64,000 nt of DNA from Amycolatopsis acididurans (lineage in GTDB: Bacteria > Actinomycetota > Actinomycetes > Mycobacteriales > Pseudonocardiaceae): NCBI RefSeq assembly GCF_012328925.1, contig NZ_JAAXLS010000006.1:209613-273612 (forward strand), given 5' to 3'. The position numbers were made by a program, and so were the translations under genes. The stretch's first letter is position 1, and the number at the start of each line of letters is the position of its first letter. Positions 44,737 to 56,359 of the stretch are shown here, in pieces. The notes under the pieces are model-generated. The model was not told where the DNA came from. It did no database searches and worked only from the letters and a program-made list of their open reading frames with translations.

Positions 44737-45521
44737 GTGGTGGATCTCGGACCGATCTTGAGCGATCTGGCCGCCGAAGGCCAGTCACTGGACGACGTCG
44801 TGAGCGACGTCGCGGTGGACTGGCGCATCGCGACCCCGGCCGAGGGCTGGACGATCGCGCACCAGATCGCCCACCTCACCTGGACCGACGCCAAGGCCCT
44901 CATCGCGGTCCGCACGCCCGACGATTTCGGTGCGGAACTCAAGCGCGCACTGGCAGCCGGGGAGACCTACGTGCACGACGGCGCGCTGGAAATCGCGGAG
45001 AAACCGCGTGCGGAACTACTGGCCGAATGGCGCGCCGGGCGCGCGGATCTGGCGGCGGCGCTCGCCGAGGCGCCGCCGGGCACCAAGTTCCCCTGGTACG
45101 GCCCGCCGATGAGCGCGGCATCCATGGCGACCGCGCGGCTCATGGAGACGTGGGCACACGCGCAGGACGTGTACGACGCGCTCGGGCTGGAACGCGAGCC
45201 GACCGACCGGATCCGGCACATCGCGCGCTTCGGCGTGCGCACCCGTGATTTCGCGTTCTCGGTCAACTCGCTGGCCCCACCGACCGAGGAGTTCCGGGTG
45301 GAACTGCGCGCACCCAGCGGCGAGTTGTGGGCCTACGGGCCCGAGGACGCGGCGCAGCGCGTCACCGGGTCCGCGCTGGACTTCTGCCTCGTCGTCACGC
45401 AGCGACGGCACCCGGACGACACGCATCTCGTCGCGGAAGGGCCGGAGGCGGCCGAGTGGCTCGGCATCGCGCAGGCGTTCGCCGGCCCGCCCGGACAAGG
45501 CAGGAAGGCAGGGCAGTTCGA

Positions 45522-45525
<4 letters not shown>
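44737..45525 (+). CDS. TIGR03084-type protein, DinB/maleylpyruvate isomerase-like fold
   Basis: The 262-residue protein begins with a DinB-like four-helix region (EGWTIAHQIAHLTWTDAKALIAV, METWAHAQDVYDAL) that contains histidines suited to bind a divalent metal, followed by a C-terminal domain (FRVELRAPSGELWAYGPEDA, FCLVVTQRRHPDDTHL). It matches the TIGR03084 group as I remember it, whose reaction is unknown; related folds are thiol-dependent isomerases and transferases using mycothiol. It is the first gene of the operon, with GTG 44737 behind AGGAGG. It overlaps the AtuA-like gene (GTGA). Confidence 0.82.
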
Positions 45526-47203
<1,678 letters not shown>

Positions 47204-47207
<4 letters not shown>

Positions 47208-48325
47208 GCGAGCTGCGCGAACTCGTCCGGCGCTTCACCGAGAACGAGGTGCTGCCGTATCTGGACGACTGGGAACGCGCCGGCGAGCTGCCGCGCGAAC
47301 TGCATCGCAAGGCGGGCGAGATCGGCCTGCTCGGGGTGTCGTTCCCGGAGAGCGCCGGCGGAGGCGGAGGCAGCTACCTCGACGCGATCGTCGTCGCCGA
47401 GGAAATGCTGTACGCGGGCGGGTCCGGCGGGCTCATCGCGTCCCTGCTCACCAACGGCATCGCGGTGCCGCACATCGTCGCGGCCGGCGACCGGGCCCAG
47501 ATCGACCGCTGGGTCAGGCCGACACTGGCCGGGGAGCTGATCGGCTCGCTGGCCATCACCGAACCCGACGGCGGCTCCGACGTCGCCTCGATCCGCACCA
47601 CCGCCCGCCGCGAAGGCGACCACTACGTCGTCAACGGGGCGAAAACCTACATCACCTCCGGCTGCCGCGCGGACTTCGTCACCACCGCCGTGCGCACCGG
47701 CGGACCGGGCGCGCACGGGATCTCGCTGCTGGTCGTGGAGCGCGGTACGCCGGGCTTCACGGTGAGCCGCAAGCTGGAGAAGATGGGCTGGCACTGCTCC
47801 GACACCGCCGAACTGTCCTACGTGGACGTGAAGGTGCCCGCGGAGAACCTGGTCGGCCCGGAGAACAGCGGGTTCATCCAGATCGCGACCCAGTTCGTGA
47901 CCGAGCGGGTTTCACTGGCCGTGCAGGCCTACGCGCACGCGCAGCGCGCGCTGGAGCTGACGCTGGACTGGTGCCGCCTGCGGGAGACGTTCGGCCGCCC
48001 GCTCATCTCGCGGCAGGTGGTGCAGCACAAACTGACCGACATGGCCCGCAAGATCGACGTCGCCCGGGTGTACACCCGAAGCGTCGCCGAACGGTACGTG
48101 GCGGGCGAGGACGTGATCGCCGAGGCGTGCTTCGCGAAGAACACCGCGGTCGAGGCGGCCGAATGGGTGGTCAACGAGGCGGTGCAGCTGCACGGCGGCC
48201 TCGGTTACATGCGGGAGTCCGAAGTGGAGCGGCACTACCGGGATGTCCGGCTGCTCGGCATCGGAGGCGGGACCAACGAGATCCTCACGGGTCTCGCCGC
48301 GAAACGATTGGGGTACACGGCTTGA
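47204..48325 (+). CDS. Acyl-CoA dehydrogenase (first copy)
   Basis: The 373-residue flavoprotein has the acyl-CoA dehydrogenase motifs LAITEPDGGSDVASIRTTA (FAD/substrate loop), VNGAKTYITSGCRADF and the C-terminal VQLHGGLGYMRESEVERHYRDVRLLGIGGGTNEIL. It would introduce the alpha-beta double bond in a branched acyl-CoA. It starts with GTG in a GTGA overlap with the AtuA-like gene and overlaps the carboxylase gene by TTGA. It is slightly shorter at the N-terminus than average. Confidence 0.92.
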
Positions 48326-49920
48326 GCGTCTTTCGATCCTCTGTGGACTCCTCGGGAGAGGAGTTCGCCGCCAACCGCGAGGCGATGCTGGACAAGCTCG
48401 CCCAGCTGGAGTCCGAGCACGCCAAGGCCATCGCGGGCGGTGGCGAGAAGTACGTCGAGCGGCACCGCAAACGCGGCAAGCTGCTGGCCCGCGAACGCAT
48501 CGAACTCCTGCTGGACGAGGACTCGCCGTTCCTCGAACTGTCCCCGCTGGCCGCGTGGGGCACCGACTACCAGGTCGGCGGCAGCGTGGTCACCGGCGTC
48601 GGCACCGTCGAGGGCGTCGAATGCCTGATCGTCGCCAATGATCCGACCGTCAAGGGCGGTTCGACCAACCCGGCCGGGTTGAAGAAGGGTTTGCGTGCCG
48701 CCGAGATCGCTGCCGAGAATCGGCTTCCCACGATCAACCTGGTCGAGTCCGGCGGCGCGGATCTGCCCACACAGAAGGAAATCTTCATCCCGGGTGGGCG
48801 GACGTTCCGTAACCTCACCAACTCCTCGGCCGCGCGGATCCCCACCGTCGCGCTGGTGTTCGGCAGCTCCACCGCGGGCGGCGCGTACCTGCCCGGCATG
48901 TCCGACTACGTGGTGATGGTCGCCGAACGCGCGAAGGTGTTCCTCGGCGGACCGCCGCTGGTCAAGATGGCCACCGGTGAGGAGTCCGACGACGAATCCC
49001 TTGGTGGCGCGGAGATGCACGCGCGCACGTCGGGACTGGCCGACTACCTCGCGGCCGACGAGCAGGACGCGATCCGGCTGGGCCGCAGCATCGTCAAGCG
49101 GCTCAACTGGCACAAACTCGGGCCGTCGCCCAAGCCGGACTACGACGAGCCGATGTATGACGCCGAGGACCTGCTCGGCATCGTGCCCGGCGACCTCAGG
49201 GTGCCCTTCGATCCGCGCGAGGTGATCGCGCGGATCGTGGACGGATCCGACTTCGACGAGTTCAAACCGCTCTACGGCACGAGCCTGGTGACCGGCTGGG
49301 CGAACCTGCACGGCTATCCGGTCGGGATCCTGGCCAACGCGCAGGGCATTCTCTTCAGCGAGGAGTCGCAGAAGGCCACGCAGTTCATCCAGCTGGCCAA
49401 CCAGAACGACACCCCGCTGATCTTCCTGCACAACACCACCGGCTACATGGTCGGCAAGGAGTACGAGCAGGCGGGCATCATCAAGCACGGCGCGATGATG
49501 ATCAACGCGGTGTCGAACTCGAGGGTGCCGCACCTCTCGGTGCTGATGGGCGCCTCCTACGGCGCCGGGCACTACGGCATGTGCGGGCGCGCGTACGGGC
49601 CGCGCTTCCTCTACGCCTGGCCCAGCGCCAAGTCCGCGGTGATGGGGCCGCAGCAGCTCGCGGGCGTGCTCTCGATTGTGGCGCGCGCGTCCGCCGAAGC
49701 CCGAGGCCAGGTCTACGACGAGGACGGGGACAAGGCCATGCGCGCCATGGTCGAGCAGCAGATCGAGGCCGAGTCGCTGCCGATGTTCCTGTCCGGGATG
49801 CTCTACGACGACGGGATCATCGACCCCCGGGACACCAGGACCGTGCTCGGGCTGAGCCTATCCGCCATCCACAATGGACCGATCAAGGGCGCCGAGGGCT
49901 ACGGCGTCTTCCGGATGTGA
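48322..49920 (+). CDS. Acyl-CoA carboxylase, carboxyltransferase (beta) subunit
   Basis: This 532-residue carboxyltransferase moves CO2 from biotin to an acyl-CoA. Both halves of the crotonase-like fold are present, with oxyanion loops VFGSSTAGGAYLPGMSDYVV and LMGASYGAGHYGMCGRAYGPRFLYAW. The length and the HNTTGYMVGKEYEQAGIIKHGAKM-like segment resemble the methylcrotonyl-/geranyl-CoA carboxylase beta group more than propionyl-CoA carboxylase. The start is TTG 48322 within a TTGA overlap; no ATG or GTG suits the conserved N-terminus. It works with the following alpha subunit. Confidence 0.9.
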   Translation: MSVFRSSVDSSGEEFAANREAMLDKLAQLESEHAKAIAGGGEKYVERHRKRGKLLARERIELLLDEDSPFLELSPLAAWGTDYQVGGSVVTGVGTVEGVECLIVANDPTVKGGSTNPAGLKKGLRAAEIAAENRLPTINLVESGGADLPTQKEIFIPGGRTFRNLTNSSAARIPTVALVFGSSTAGGAYLPGMSDYVVMVAERAKVFLGGPPLVKMATGEESDDESLGGAEMHARTSGLADYLAADEQDAIRLGRSIVKRLNWHKLGPSPKPDYDEPMYDAEDLLGIVPGDLRVPFDPREVIARIVDGSDFDEFKPLYGTSLVTGWANLHGYPVGILANAQGILFSEESQKATQFIQLANQNDTPLIFLHNTTGYMVGKEYEQAGIIKHGAMMINAVSNSRVPHLSVLMGASYGAGHYGMCGRAYGPRFLYAWPSAKSAVMGPQQLAGVLSIVARASAEARGQVYDEDGDKAMRAMVEQQIEAESLPMFLSGMLYDDGIIDPRDTRTVLGLSLSAIHNGPIKGAEGYGVFRM

Positions 49921-51806
49921 GCGCCGTGATCACCAATATCCTTGCCGCCAACCGGGGCGAGATCGCCAGCCGGGTCTTCCGCACGTGCGCCGAGCTGGGC
50001 ATCGCCCGGTCCGCGGTGTTCTCCGACGCCGACGCGGGCTCGCCGCACGTGGACGACGCCGACGCGGCCGTCCGGCTGCCGGGCGACGCGCCTTCGCAGA
50101 CCTATCTGCGCGTCGATCTGCTCATCGAGGCCGCGAAGGCCACCGGTGCGGACGCCGTGCATCCTGGATACGGCTTCCTGTCGGAGAACGCGGCCTTCGC
50201 GCGCGCCGTGCTCGACGCCGGGCTGACCTGGATCGGCCCGCCGCCCGAGGCGATCGAGACCATGGGCTCCAAAGTGGAGTCCAAGCGGATCATGGATGCC
50301 GCCGGGGTACCGGTACTGTCCGAACTGGACCCCCCCGAGGTGACCGAGGCGGAACTTCCCGTGCTGGTCAAGGCTTCCGCCGGGGGCGGCGGCCGCGGCA
50401 TGCGCATCGTGCGCGCGCTCGCCGAACTGCCCGGTGCGGTGGAAAGCGCGAAGGCCGAGGCCGCCTCCGCGTTCGGCGATCCGACGGTGTTCTGCGAACG
50501 CTACATCGAGACCGGACGGCACATCGAGGTGCAGGTCCTGGCCGATCAGCACGGCACCGTGTGGGCCGTGGGCGAGCGCGAATGCTCGATCCAGCGGCGG
50601 CACCAGAAGGTCATCGAGGAGGCGCCGTCGCCGCTGGTCGACGGGCCCATGCGCGAGAAGCTGTTCGACGCGGCGCGCAAGGCCGCCGGGGCGATCGGGT
50701 ACGTGGGCGCGGGCACCGTCGAGTTCCTCGCCACCAACGATGGCAGGTTCTACTTCCTGGAGATGAACACCCGGCTGCAGGTCGAGCATCCGGTCACCGA
50801 ACTGGTCACCGGCCTCGATCTGGTCGCGCTGCAGATCCGCGTCGCCGAAGGGTACGAGCTGCCCGCCGAACCGCCGGAAACGACGGGCCACGCGATCGAG
50901 GTCCGGCTCTACGCCGAGGATCCCGCCGCGGACTGGCAGCCGCAGACCGGCACGCTGCACCGGTTCGAGATCCCCGGGGACGTGCGCGTCGACAGCGGGG
51001 TGCGCGACGGTTCGGTGATCGGTGTGCACTACGACCCGATGCTCGCCAAGGTCATCGCGTGGGCGCCGACCCGGGCCGAGGCCGCGCGCAAGCTCGCCGC
51101 CTCGCTGACCGCCGCGCAGCTGCACGGCGTGCGCACCAACCGCGATCTGCTGGTGAACGTGTTGCGGCACAACGAGTTCCTCGCCGGGAACATCGACACC
51201 GCGTTCTTCGACCGGCACGGGCTTGCGGCGTTGTCGGCTCCGCTGGGCGACGAACGGCTCGCCGCGATCGCCGCGGCCTTCGCCGACGCGGCGGCGAACC
51301 GGGCAGGAAAGCGCTTCCCGGGCGGCTGGCGCAACATCCGCTCGGCGCCCCAGCGCAAGCGCTACCTGGTGGGAGACAGCGAATACGAGGTCGCCTACAC
51401 CGGCGATCGCGTCGAAGGCGAGGACATCACGCTCGTGCGAGCGACGCCGGAGCAGGTCGTGCTCGACGTGGCCGGTGTACGGCGGAGCTTCGATGTCGGC
51501 CGCTATCCCGGGCTCGTGTGCGTCGGTCCGGTCGCGCTCGCGCCGGTGCCACGGTTCACCGAACCCGGTTCGGCCCTGGCCGCCGGCTCGCTCGTCGCGC
51601 CGATGCCGGGCACGGTGCTGCGGATCGCGGTGGAGTCCGGTGCGAGCGTGCGTGCCGGGGAGCCGTTGCTGTGGCTGGAAGCCATGAAGATGGAACACAA
51701 GATCACCGCACCCGCCGACGGCGTGGTCGCGGAACTGCCGGTGTCGGTGGGGCAGCAGGTCGAAATGGGGGCCGTGTTGGCCGTAGTGAAGGAGCAGCAG
51801 TCATGA
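49917..51806 (+). CDS. Acyl-CoA carboxylase, biotin carboxylase/BCCP (alpha) subunit
   Basis: The 629-residue protein has a biotin carboxylase (residues ~1-445: ILAANRGEIASRVFRTC, ATP-grasp loop KASAGGGGRGMRIV, CSIQRRHQKVIEEAP, FLEMNTRLQVEHPVTE), a linker domain, and a C-terminal biotinyl domain with the biotin lysine K591 in WLEAMKMEHKI. It carboxylates its own biotin using ATP and bicarbonate. The GTG start overlaps the beta subunit stop. Together they suit carboxylation of methylcrotonyl- or geranyl-type enoyl-CoA. Confidence 0.92.
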   Translation: MSAVITNILAANRGEIASRVFRTCAELGIARSAVFSDADAGSPHVDDADAAVRLPGDAPSQTYLRVDLLIEAAKATGADAVHPGYGFLSENAAFARAVLDAGLTWIGPPPEAIETMGSKVESKRIMDAAGVPVLSELDPPEVTEAELPVLVKASAGGGGRGMRIVRALAELPGAVESAKAEAASAFGDPTVFCERYIETGRHIEVQVLADQHGTVWAVGERECSIQRRHQKVIEEAPSPLVDGPMREKLFDAARKAAGAIGYVGAGTVEFLATNDGRFYFLEMNTRLQVEHPVTELVTGLDLVALQIRVAEGYELPAEPPETTGHAIEVRLYAEDPAADWQPQTGTLHRFEIPGDVRVDSGVRDGSVIGVHYDPMLAKVIAWAPTRAEAARKLAASLTAAQLHGVRTNRDLLVNVLRHNEFLAGNIDTAFFDRHGLAALSAPLGDERLAAIAAAFADAAANRAGKRFPGGWRNIRSAPQRKRYLVGDSEYEVAYTGDRVEGEDITLVRATPEQVVLDVAGVRRSFDVGRYPGLVCVGPVALAPVPRFTEPGSALAAGSLVAPMPGTVLRIAVESGASVRAGEPLLWLEAMKMEHKITAPADGVVAELPVSVGQQVEMGAVLAVVKEQQS

Positions 51807-52960
51807 CGTTTACCGAATCCGAAGAGCGCCAGGCGCTGCGCAAGGCGGCGGGCGATCTGGCCCGTCGCTACGGCCACGAGTACTACTCGAAACTCGCCCG
51901 CAGCGGCGGGCACACCACCGAACTGTGGAACGAGGCCGGGCGCCTTGGCTACCTCGGCGTCGCGGTACCCGAGGAGTACGGCGGTGGCGGCGCGGGCATC
52001 GGCGATCTGGCCGCGGTGTGCGAGGAGTTCTGTGCCGCCGGCACGCCGATGCTGCTGATGGTCGTGTCCCCGGCGATCTGTGCGACCGTGATCGCCCGAT
52101 TCGGCAAGGACGAGCAGAAGAAGCACTGGCTGCCCCGGTTCGCGAGCGGTGAGGCGCGCATGTCCTTCGCCATCACCGAGCCCGACGCGGGCTCGAACTC
52201 GCACAAGCTCACCACGACCGCCCGCAAGGACGGCGCCGACTGGATCCTCAACGGACGCAAGGTGTACATCTCCGGCGTGGACGAGGCCGAGGCGGTGCTG
52301 GTCGTCGGGCGTACGGAGGACGCCAAGACCGGCAAGCTCAAGCCCGCGCTGTTCATCGTGCCCACCGACACGCCGGGTTTCGAGTACAAGCAGATCGAGA
52401 TGGACCTCGTCTCCGCGGACAAGCAGTTCCAGCTCTTCCTCGACGACGTCCGCCTGCCCGCCGATGCGCTCGTCGGTTCGGAGGACGCCGCGCTGGCGCA
52501 GTTGTTCGCCGGGCTCAACCCGGAGCGGATCATGGCGGCGTCGTTCTCCGTCGGTTTGGCGCGCTACGCCCTGGAGAAGGGCACCGCGTACGCGAAGGAG
52601 CGCAGCGTGTGGGGCACGCCGATCGGCGCGCACCAGGGACTGGCGCATCCGCTGGCGACGGTGAAGATCGAGATGGAACTGGCCAAGCTGATGACGCAGA
52701 AGGCCGCCGCGCTGTACGACTCGGGCGACGACATGGGCGCGGGCGAGGCGGCGAACATGGCCAAGTACGCGGGCGCCGAGGTCGCGATCAAGGCCGTCGA
52801 CACCGCGATCCAGGTCCACGGCGGCAACGGCCTGGCCACGGAGTACGGACTCGGTACCCTGCTCGGTGCGGTCCGGGTCGGCCGGATCGCCCCGGTGAGC
52901 CGGGAAATGGTGCTGAACTTCGTCGCCCAGCATTCGCTCGGCCTCCCGAAGTCCTATTAG
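51803..52960 (+). CDS. Acyl-CoA dehydrogenase (second copy)
   Basis: The 385-residue protein has acyl-CoA dehydrogenase motifs MSFAITEPDAGSNSHKLTTTA, LNGRKVYISGVDEAEAVLVVG and IQVHGGNGLATEYGLGTLLGAVRVGRIAPVSREMVLNF. It is only distantly similar to the first copy in this operon (for example EYGGGGAGIGDLAAVCEEFCAAG against AGGGGGSYLDAIVVAEEML), so the two probably act at different steps. It overlaps the carboxylase alpha gene (ATGA) and is followed after 9 bases by the SDR gene. Confidence 0.92.
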   Translation: MTFTESEERQALRKAAGDLARRYGHEYYSKLARSGGHTTELWNEAGRLGYLGVAVPEEYGGGGAGIGDLAAVCEEFCAAGTPMLLMVVSPAICATVIARFGKDEQKKHWLPRFASGEARMSFAITEPDAGSNSHKLTTTARKDGADWILNGRKVYISGVDEAEAVLVVGRTEDAKTGKLKPALFIVPTDTPGFEYKQIEMDLVSADKQFQLFLDDVRLPADALVGSEDAALAQLFAGLNPERIMAASFSVGLARYALEKGTAYAKERSVWGTPIGAHQGLAHPLATVKIEMELAKLMTQKAAALYDSGDDMGAGEAANMAKYAGAEVAIKAVDTAIQVHGGNGLATEYGLGTLLGAVRVGRIAPVSREMVLNFVAQHSLGLPKSY

Positions 52961-52969
52961 GAGCTGGTT

Positions 52970-53806
52970 ATGTCCACTTTGGCGGGTAAGACCCTCATCA
53001 TGTCCGGTGGCAGCCGGGGTATCGGCGAGGCCATCGCGGTGCGAGCGGCGCGGGACGGCGCGAACGTGGCGCTGCTGGCCAAGACCGCCGAGCCGCATCC
53101 GAAGCTGCCGGGCACGATCTACACCGCGGCCAAGGCGATCGAGGACGCGGGCGGTTCGGCGCTGCCCGTCGTGTGCGACGTGCGCGAGGACGACGCCGTG
53201 GCCGCCGCGGTCGCGAAGACGGCGGAGACCTTCGGCGGCATCGACATCGTCGTCAACAACGCCAGCGCGATCGACCTTACGCCGACCGAGCAGGTCAGCA
53301 TGAAGCGTTACGACCTGATGCAGGACATCAACGCGCGTGGCTCGTTCCTGCTGTCGAAGCTGGCGATCCCGCACCTGCGCCGGGCGGGCAACGCGCACAT
53401 CCTGACCCTGTCCCCGCCGATCAGTCTCGACCCCAAGTGGTTCGTGGCCGGGCATCTGGCCTACAGCATCGCCAAGTACTCGATGAGCCTGGTCACCGTC
53501 GGGCTGTCGGCGGAGCTGCGTGAGGCCGGGATCGCCGCGAACTCCCTGTGGCCCCGCACGACCATCGACACCGCGGCGATCCGCAACGTCGTCGGCGCGG
53601 AGCTGGCGAACCGGTCCCGCACGCCGGAGATCATGGCCGACGCCGCGTACGCGATCCTGACCAAACCGAGTACCGAGGTCACCGGGCAGTTCTTCATCGA
53701 CGACGAGGTGCTGCGCGCCGAGGGCGTCACCGACTTCGCGAAGTACCGGCTCTGCGAACGGGAATCCGACCTCGAACTCGACTTCTGGGTGGAGGGGCGG
53801 CCCTGA
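52970..53806 (+). CDS. Short-chain dehydrogenase, HSDL2-like
   Basis: The 278-residue SDR has the cofactor motif SGGSRGIGEAIAVRAARDGA, NNASAI and the catalytic Tyr-Lys pair in AYSIAKYSMSL. The long ALLAKTAEPHPKLPGTIYTAAKAIEDAGG segment after the second strand is typical of the HSDL2-like group of hydroxyacyl-CoA or steroid dehydrogenases. ATG 52970 follows AGGAG. It probably oxidises the hydroxyacyl-CoA made by the hydratase. Its stop overlaps the start of the TetR gene. Confidence 0.88.
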   Translation: MSTLAGKTLIMSGGSRGIGEAIAVRAARDGANVALLAKTAEPHPKLPGTIYTAAKAIEDAGGSALPVVCDVREDDAVAAAVAKTAETFGGIDIVVNNASAIDLTPTEQVSMKRYDLMQDINARGSFLLSKLAIPHLRRAGNAHILTLSPPISLDPKWFVAGHLAYSIAKYSMSLVTVGLSAELREAGIAANSLWPRTTIDTAAIRNVVGAELANRSRTPEIMADAAYAILTKPSTEVTGQFFIDDEVLRAEGVTDFAKYRLCERESDLELDFWVEGRP

Positions 53807-54453
53807 GCACCCCGGCACGGGAACCGCAGCAGGAACGCAGCCGCACCACGCGGCGGCGGCTGATCGAGGCCGCCGTCGAATGCCTCGGCGAGCACGGCTG
53901 GAGCGGCACGACGGTGGCCGTGATCGCCCAGCGCGCCGGGGTGTCGCGTGGTGCGGCGCAGCACCATTTCCGCACGCGCGAGGAACTGGTGACCGCCGCG
54001 GTCGAGTACGTCGGCGCCGAGCAGGTCACGCGGCTGCGGGAGTACGCGGGCCGGCTGCCGTCGGGGGAGTCGCGGATCGAGCCCGTGGTCGACATGTTGC
54101 TCAACCTCTATACCGGCCCGATGTTCCGTGCCGCGCTGCATCTGTGGGTCGCGGCGTCGGCGGACGAGGCGCTGCGGTCGGTGCTGGCGCCGCTGGAGGC
54201 GCGGGTCGGGCGCGAGGCGCACCGGGTCTCGGTGGAGCTGCTCGGCGTGAACGAGTCGCATCCGGGGGTGCGGGAGATGGTGCAGGCGACCCTGGACCTC
54301 GCGCGTGGCCTGGGTTTGGCGAACCTGCTCCGCGACGACGCGCGCCGCCGCGCGCGGATCGTGCGGCAGTGGGCGCGCGTGCTGGGCACGGCCTTACCGG
54401 AACCGGGCAGCGCCATAACACGTCCTACCGACATCACAATGCCTACCCCGTAG
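53803..54453 (+). CDS. TetR family regulator, apparent CTG start
   Basis: The ~216-residue repressor has an N-terminal HTH (RRRLIEAAVECLGEHGWSGTTVAVIAQRAGVSRGAAQHHFRTREELV) and a ligand-binding C-terminal domain (EPVVDMLLNLYTGPMFRAALHLWVAASADEALR). No ATG, GTG or TTG lies between the SDR stop and the HTH; the only suitable codon is CTG 53803 in a CTGA overlap, behind GGAGGGG with 5-base spacing. A later GTG near 53914 would cut off half of the HTH. It is the last gene of the operon and the likely ligand-sensing repressor for the palindrome at 44669-44686. Confidence 0.85.
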   Translation: MSTPAREPQQERSRTTRRRLIEAAVECLGEHGWSGTTVAVIAQRAGVSRGAAQHHFRTREELVTAAVEYVGAEQVTRLREYAGRLPSGESRIEPVVDMLLNLYTGPMFRAALHLWVAASADEALRSVLAPLEARVGREAHRVSVELLGVNESHPGVREMVQATLDLARGLGLANLLRDDARRRARIVRQWARVLGTALPEPGSAITRPTDITMPTP

Positions 54454-54520
54454 TTAACGCTAATGGAGCAGTCTGCGATAACAGGGTGTAGTAGATGTTG
54501 GCCCGAGGGGGTTGATTCCG

Positions 54521-54757
54521 GTGTCGGAGGACTTGTCGCATCGCGCGCTGGCGATGCTGAGGGCGGTCGCGGAGGGCCGCGCGGTGATGTCGAGCAGCTG
54601 TGAGCCGGACCTGTTCATCGACGGGGTGCCCTGCTGCGACCAGATGACCGCGCACATACTCGCGCATCGCGGGTTCCTCAAAACCGCCGCCGACGGGTTC
54701 ACCGCCGAGCTGACCGCGGGCGGCCGCGCCGCCATCGGGCTGACCGTCGCCGCCTGA
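54521..54757 (+). CDS. Small hypothetical protein with cysteine cluster
   Basis: The 78-residue protein starts with GTG behind GAGGGGG. It is amphipathic at the N-terminus (SEDLSHRALAMLRAVAEGRAVM), then has SSCEPDLFIDGVPCCDQMTAHILAHRGFL with three cysteines and two histidines, and an alanine/glycine-rich end. I recognise the type as a recurrent small protein in Pseudonocardiaceae but no function is known. Codon use agrees with coding. It is a single gene, convergent with the deaminase. The region between 54453 and 54521 probably holds its promoter. Confidence 0.65.
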   Translation: MSEDLSHRALAMLRAVAEGRAVMSSSCEPDLFIDGVPCCDQMTAHILAHRGFLKTAADGFTAELTAGGRAAIGLTVAA

Positions 54758-54768
54758 CGACCGTCAGC
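54739..54768. terminator. Bidirectional terminator hairpin
   Basis: GCTGACCGTCG (54739-54749) and CGACCGTCAGC (54758-54768) pair at 10 of 11 positions around an 8-base loop. The hairpin covers the ends of both the small hypothetical gene and the convergent deaminase gene. Confidence 0.45.
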
Positions 54769-55216
54769 GCGGCTCGCCGATGTCCTCGAACCACAGCTCG
54801 GGGCGTCGCTCGATGAACTCCGTCATGAGCGCGACGCACTCCGGATCCTCGAGCAGGGTGATGCCGACCCCGTTCTCGGCGAGCCAGTCGTGGCCACCGG
54901 AGAACGTCTTCGCCTCGCCGATCACCACGTGCGGGATGCCGAACTGGCGCACCAGACCACTGCAGAACCAGCACGGCGACAGTGTGGTGACCATGACCGT
55001 GTCGCGGTAGTGCGGCCGGCGCCCGGCGTTGCGGAACGCCGCGGTTTCGGCGTGCATCGACGGATCGTCGTCCTGCACCCGCCGGTTGTGGCCCCGGCCG
55101 AGCAGTTCGCCGTCCACAGTGAACAGAGCGGCACCGATCGGCACCCCGCCCTCGGACTTGCCGAGCAGGGCTTCCTCCCTGGCGACGGCGAGCAGCACGG
55201 CGGGATCGAGGCTCAT
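54764..55216 (-). CDS. Nucleoside/cytosine deaminase, CDA-fold
   Basis: The 150-residue zinc deaminase has the proton-shuttle motif MHAETAAFRNAG (HAE) and the zinc ligands in LSPCWFCSG (PCxxC). The arrangement and C-terminal tail (FIERRPELWFEDIGEP) resemble fungal-type cytosine deaminase and related nucleoside deaminases more than tRNA adenosine deaminase. The function would be salvage of cytosine or a modified base. It starts 9 bases after the epoxide hydrolase stop and is probably co-transcribed. Confidence 0.87.
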   Translation of the reverse strand: MSLDPAVLLAVAREEALLGKSEGGVPIGAALFTVDGELLGRGHNRRVQDDDPSMHAETAAFRNAGRRPHYRDTVMVTTLSPCWFCSGLVRQFGIPHVVIGEAKTFSGGHDWLAENGVGITLLEDPECVALMTEFIERRPELWFEDIGEPR

Positions 55217-55225
55217 GGGCCGAGC

Positions 55226-56320
55226 CTAGAGGAAGAAGGCGCGGATATCGCCGCTGAGCAGCTCCGGCTGTTCCATCGCCGCGAAATGCCCGCCGCGGTC
55301 GAACTCCGTCCAGTGCGTGACGGTGTTGAACTCCTCGGCGAAGCGCCGGATCGGCAGCAGCAGATCGCGCGGGAACACCGCGACGCCGGTGGGCGTGGGC
55401 GAGGGCCGCGGCGGCGTGACCCACACGCGCAGTGCCTCGCGGTACAGGCGCGCCGACGAGCCCGCCGTGCCGGTCAGCCAGTACAGCATCACGTTGGTCA
55501 GCATCTGATCGCGATCGACCGCGTCCTCCGGCGCGCTCGCGGAATCGGTCCACTCCCGGAACTTCTCCACGATCCACGCGAGCTGCCCGGCCGGTGAGTC
55601 GTTGAGCCCGTAGGCCAGCGTTTGGGGCCGCTGGGACTGGATGGACGCGTAGCCGGACAGCTCCCGCTGGTACCGCTTGCGCTGCGCCAGCCGTTCCCGC
55701 TCGGTGTCGTCGCGGGGTTCGGCGTCGGCGGGCTGTCCGGGGACCGTCGTCAGGTGCACGCCGACGACGTGCTCGGCGTCGATCCGGCCCAGTTCGCGGG
55801 TGATCGGGCCGCCCCAGTCGCCGCCGTGGGCGCCGTAGCGCCGGTAGCCGAGACGGCGCATCAGCTCGGCCCACGCGCGTGCGATCCGGTCCACGTCCCA
55901 GCCCGGCTCGCTGGTGGGGCCGGAGAAGCCGTAGCCGGGGATGGACGGGATCACCAGGTCGAAATCGGCCGACAGCGGTTCGATCACGCGCAGGAACTCC
56001 ACGACCGACCCCGGCCAGCCGTGCGTGAGCAGCAGCGGCAGTGCGCCCTGCGTCGCCGCGCGGATGTGCAGGAAGTGCACGCGCTGGCCGTCGATCTCGG
56101 TGGTGAACTGCGGATGCGCGTTGAGCGCGGCCTCCTGCGCGCGCCAGTCGTAGCCGTCGCGCCAGTACCCGGCCAGCTCCTTGAGGTAGCCGAGCGGAAC
56201 GCCGTAGCTCCAGCCGAGGCCGGGCAGTTCGTCGGGCCAGCGCGTGTGGTCGAGGCGCCTGGCGAGATCGTCCAGCTGTGCCTGCGGGATGTCGACGCGG
56301 AGCGGGGTGATCGCGGTCAT
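55226..56320 (-). CDS. Epoxide hydrolase, EHN-domain alpha/beta hydrolase
   Basis: The 364-residue enzyme has an N-terminal EHN region ([26 protein letters not shown], with the typical [18 protein letters not shown]) that wraps around the fold, the oxyanion HGWPG motif, the aspartate nucleophile in AHGGDWGG, and a C-terminal histidine in [15 protein letters not shown]. It opens epoxides to diols. The family often lacks known natural substrates. A TetR-like operator lies upstream at 56360-56375. Confidence 0.9.
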   Translation of the reverse strand: MTAITPLRVDIPQAQLDDLARRLDHTRWPDELPGLGWSYGVPLGYLKELAGYWRDGYDWRAQEAALNAHPQFTTEIDGQRVHFLHIRAATQGALPLLLTHGWPGSVVEFLRVIEPLSADFDLVIPSIPGYGFSGPTSEPGWDVDRIARAWAELMRRLGYRRYGAHGGDWGGPITRELGRIDAEHVVGVHLTTVPGQPADAEPRDDTERERLAQRKRYQRELSGYASIQSQRPQTLAYGLNDSPAGQLAWIVEKFREWTDSASAPEDAVDRDQMLTNVMLYWLTGTAGSSARLYREALRVWVTPPRPSPTPTGVAVFPRDLLLPIRRFAEEFNTVTHWTEFDRGGHFAAMEQPELLSGDIRAFFL

Positions 56321-56359
56321 GGGGTCACGGTAGCGGTGACGGGTGACAAGCCCGGAGGT

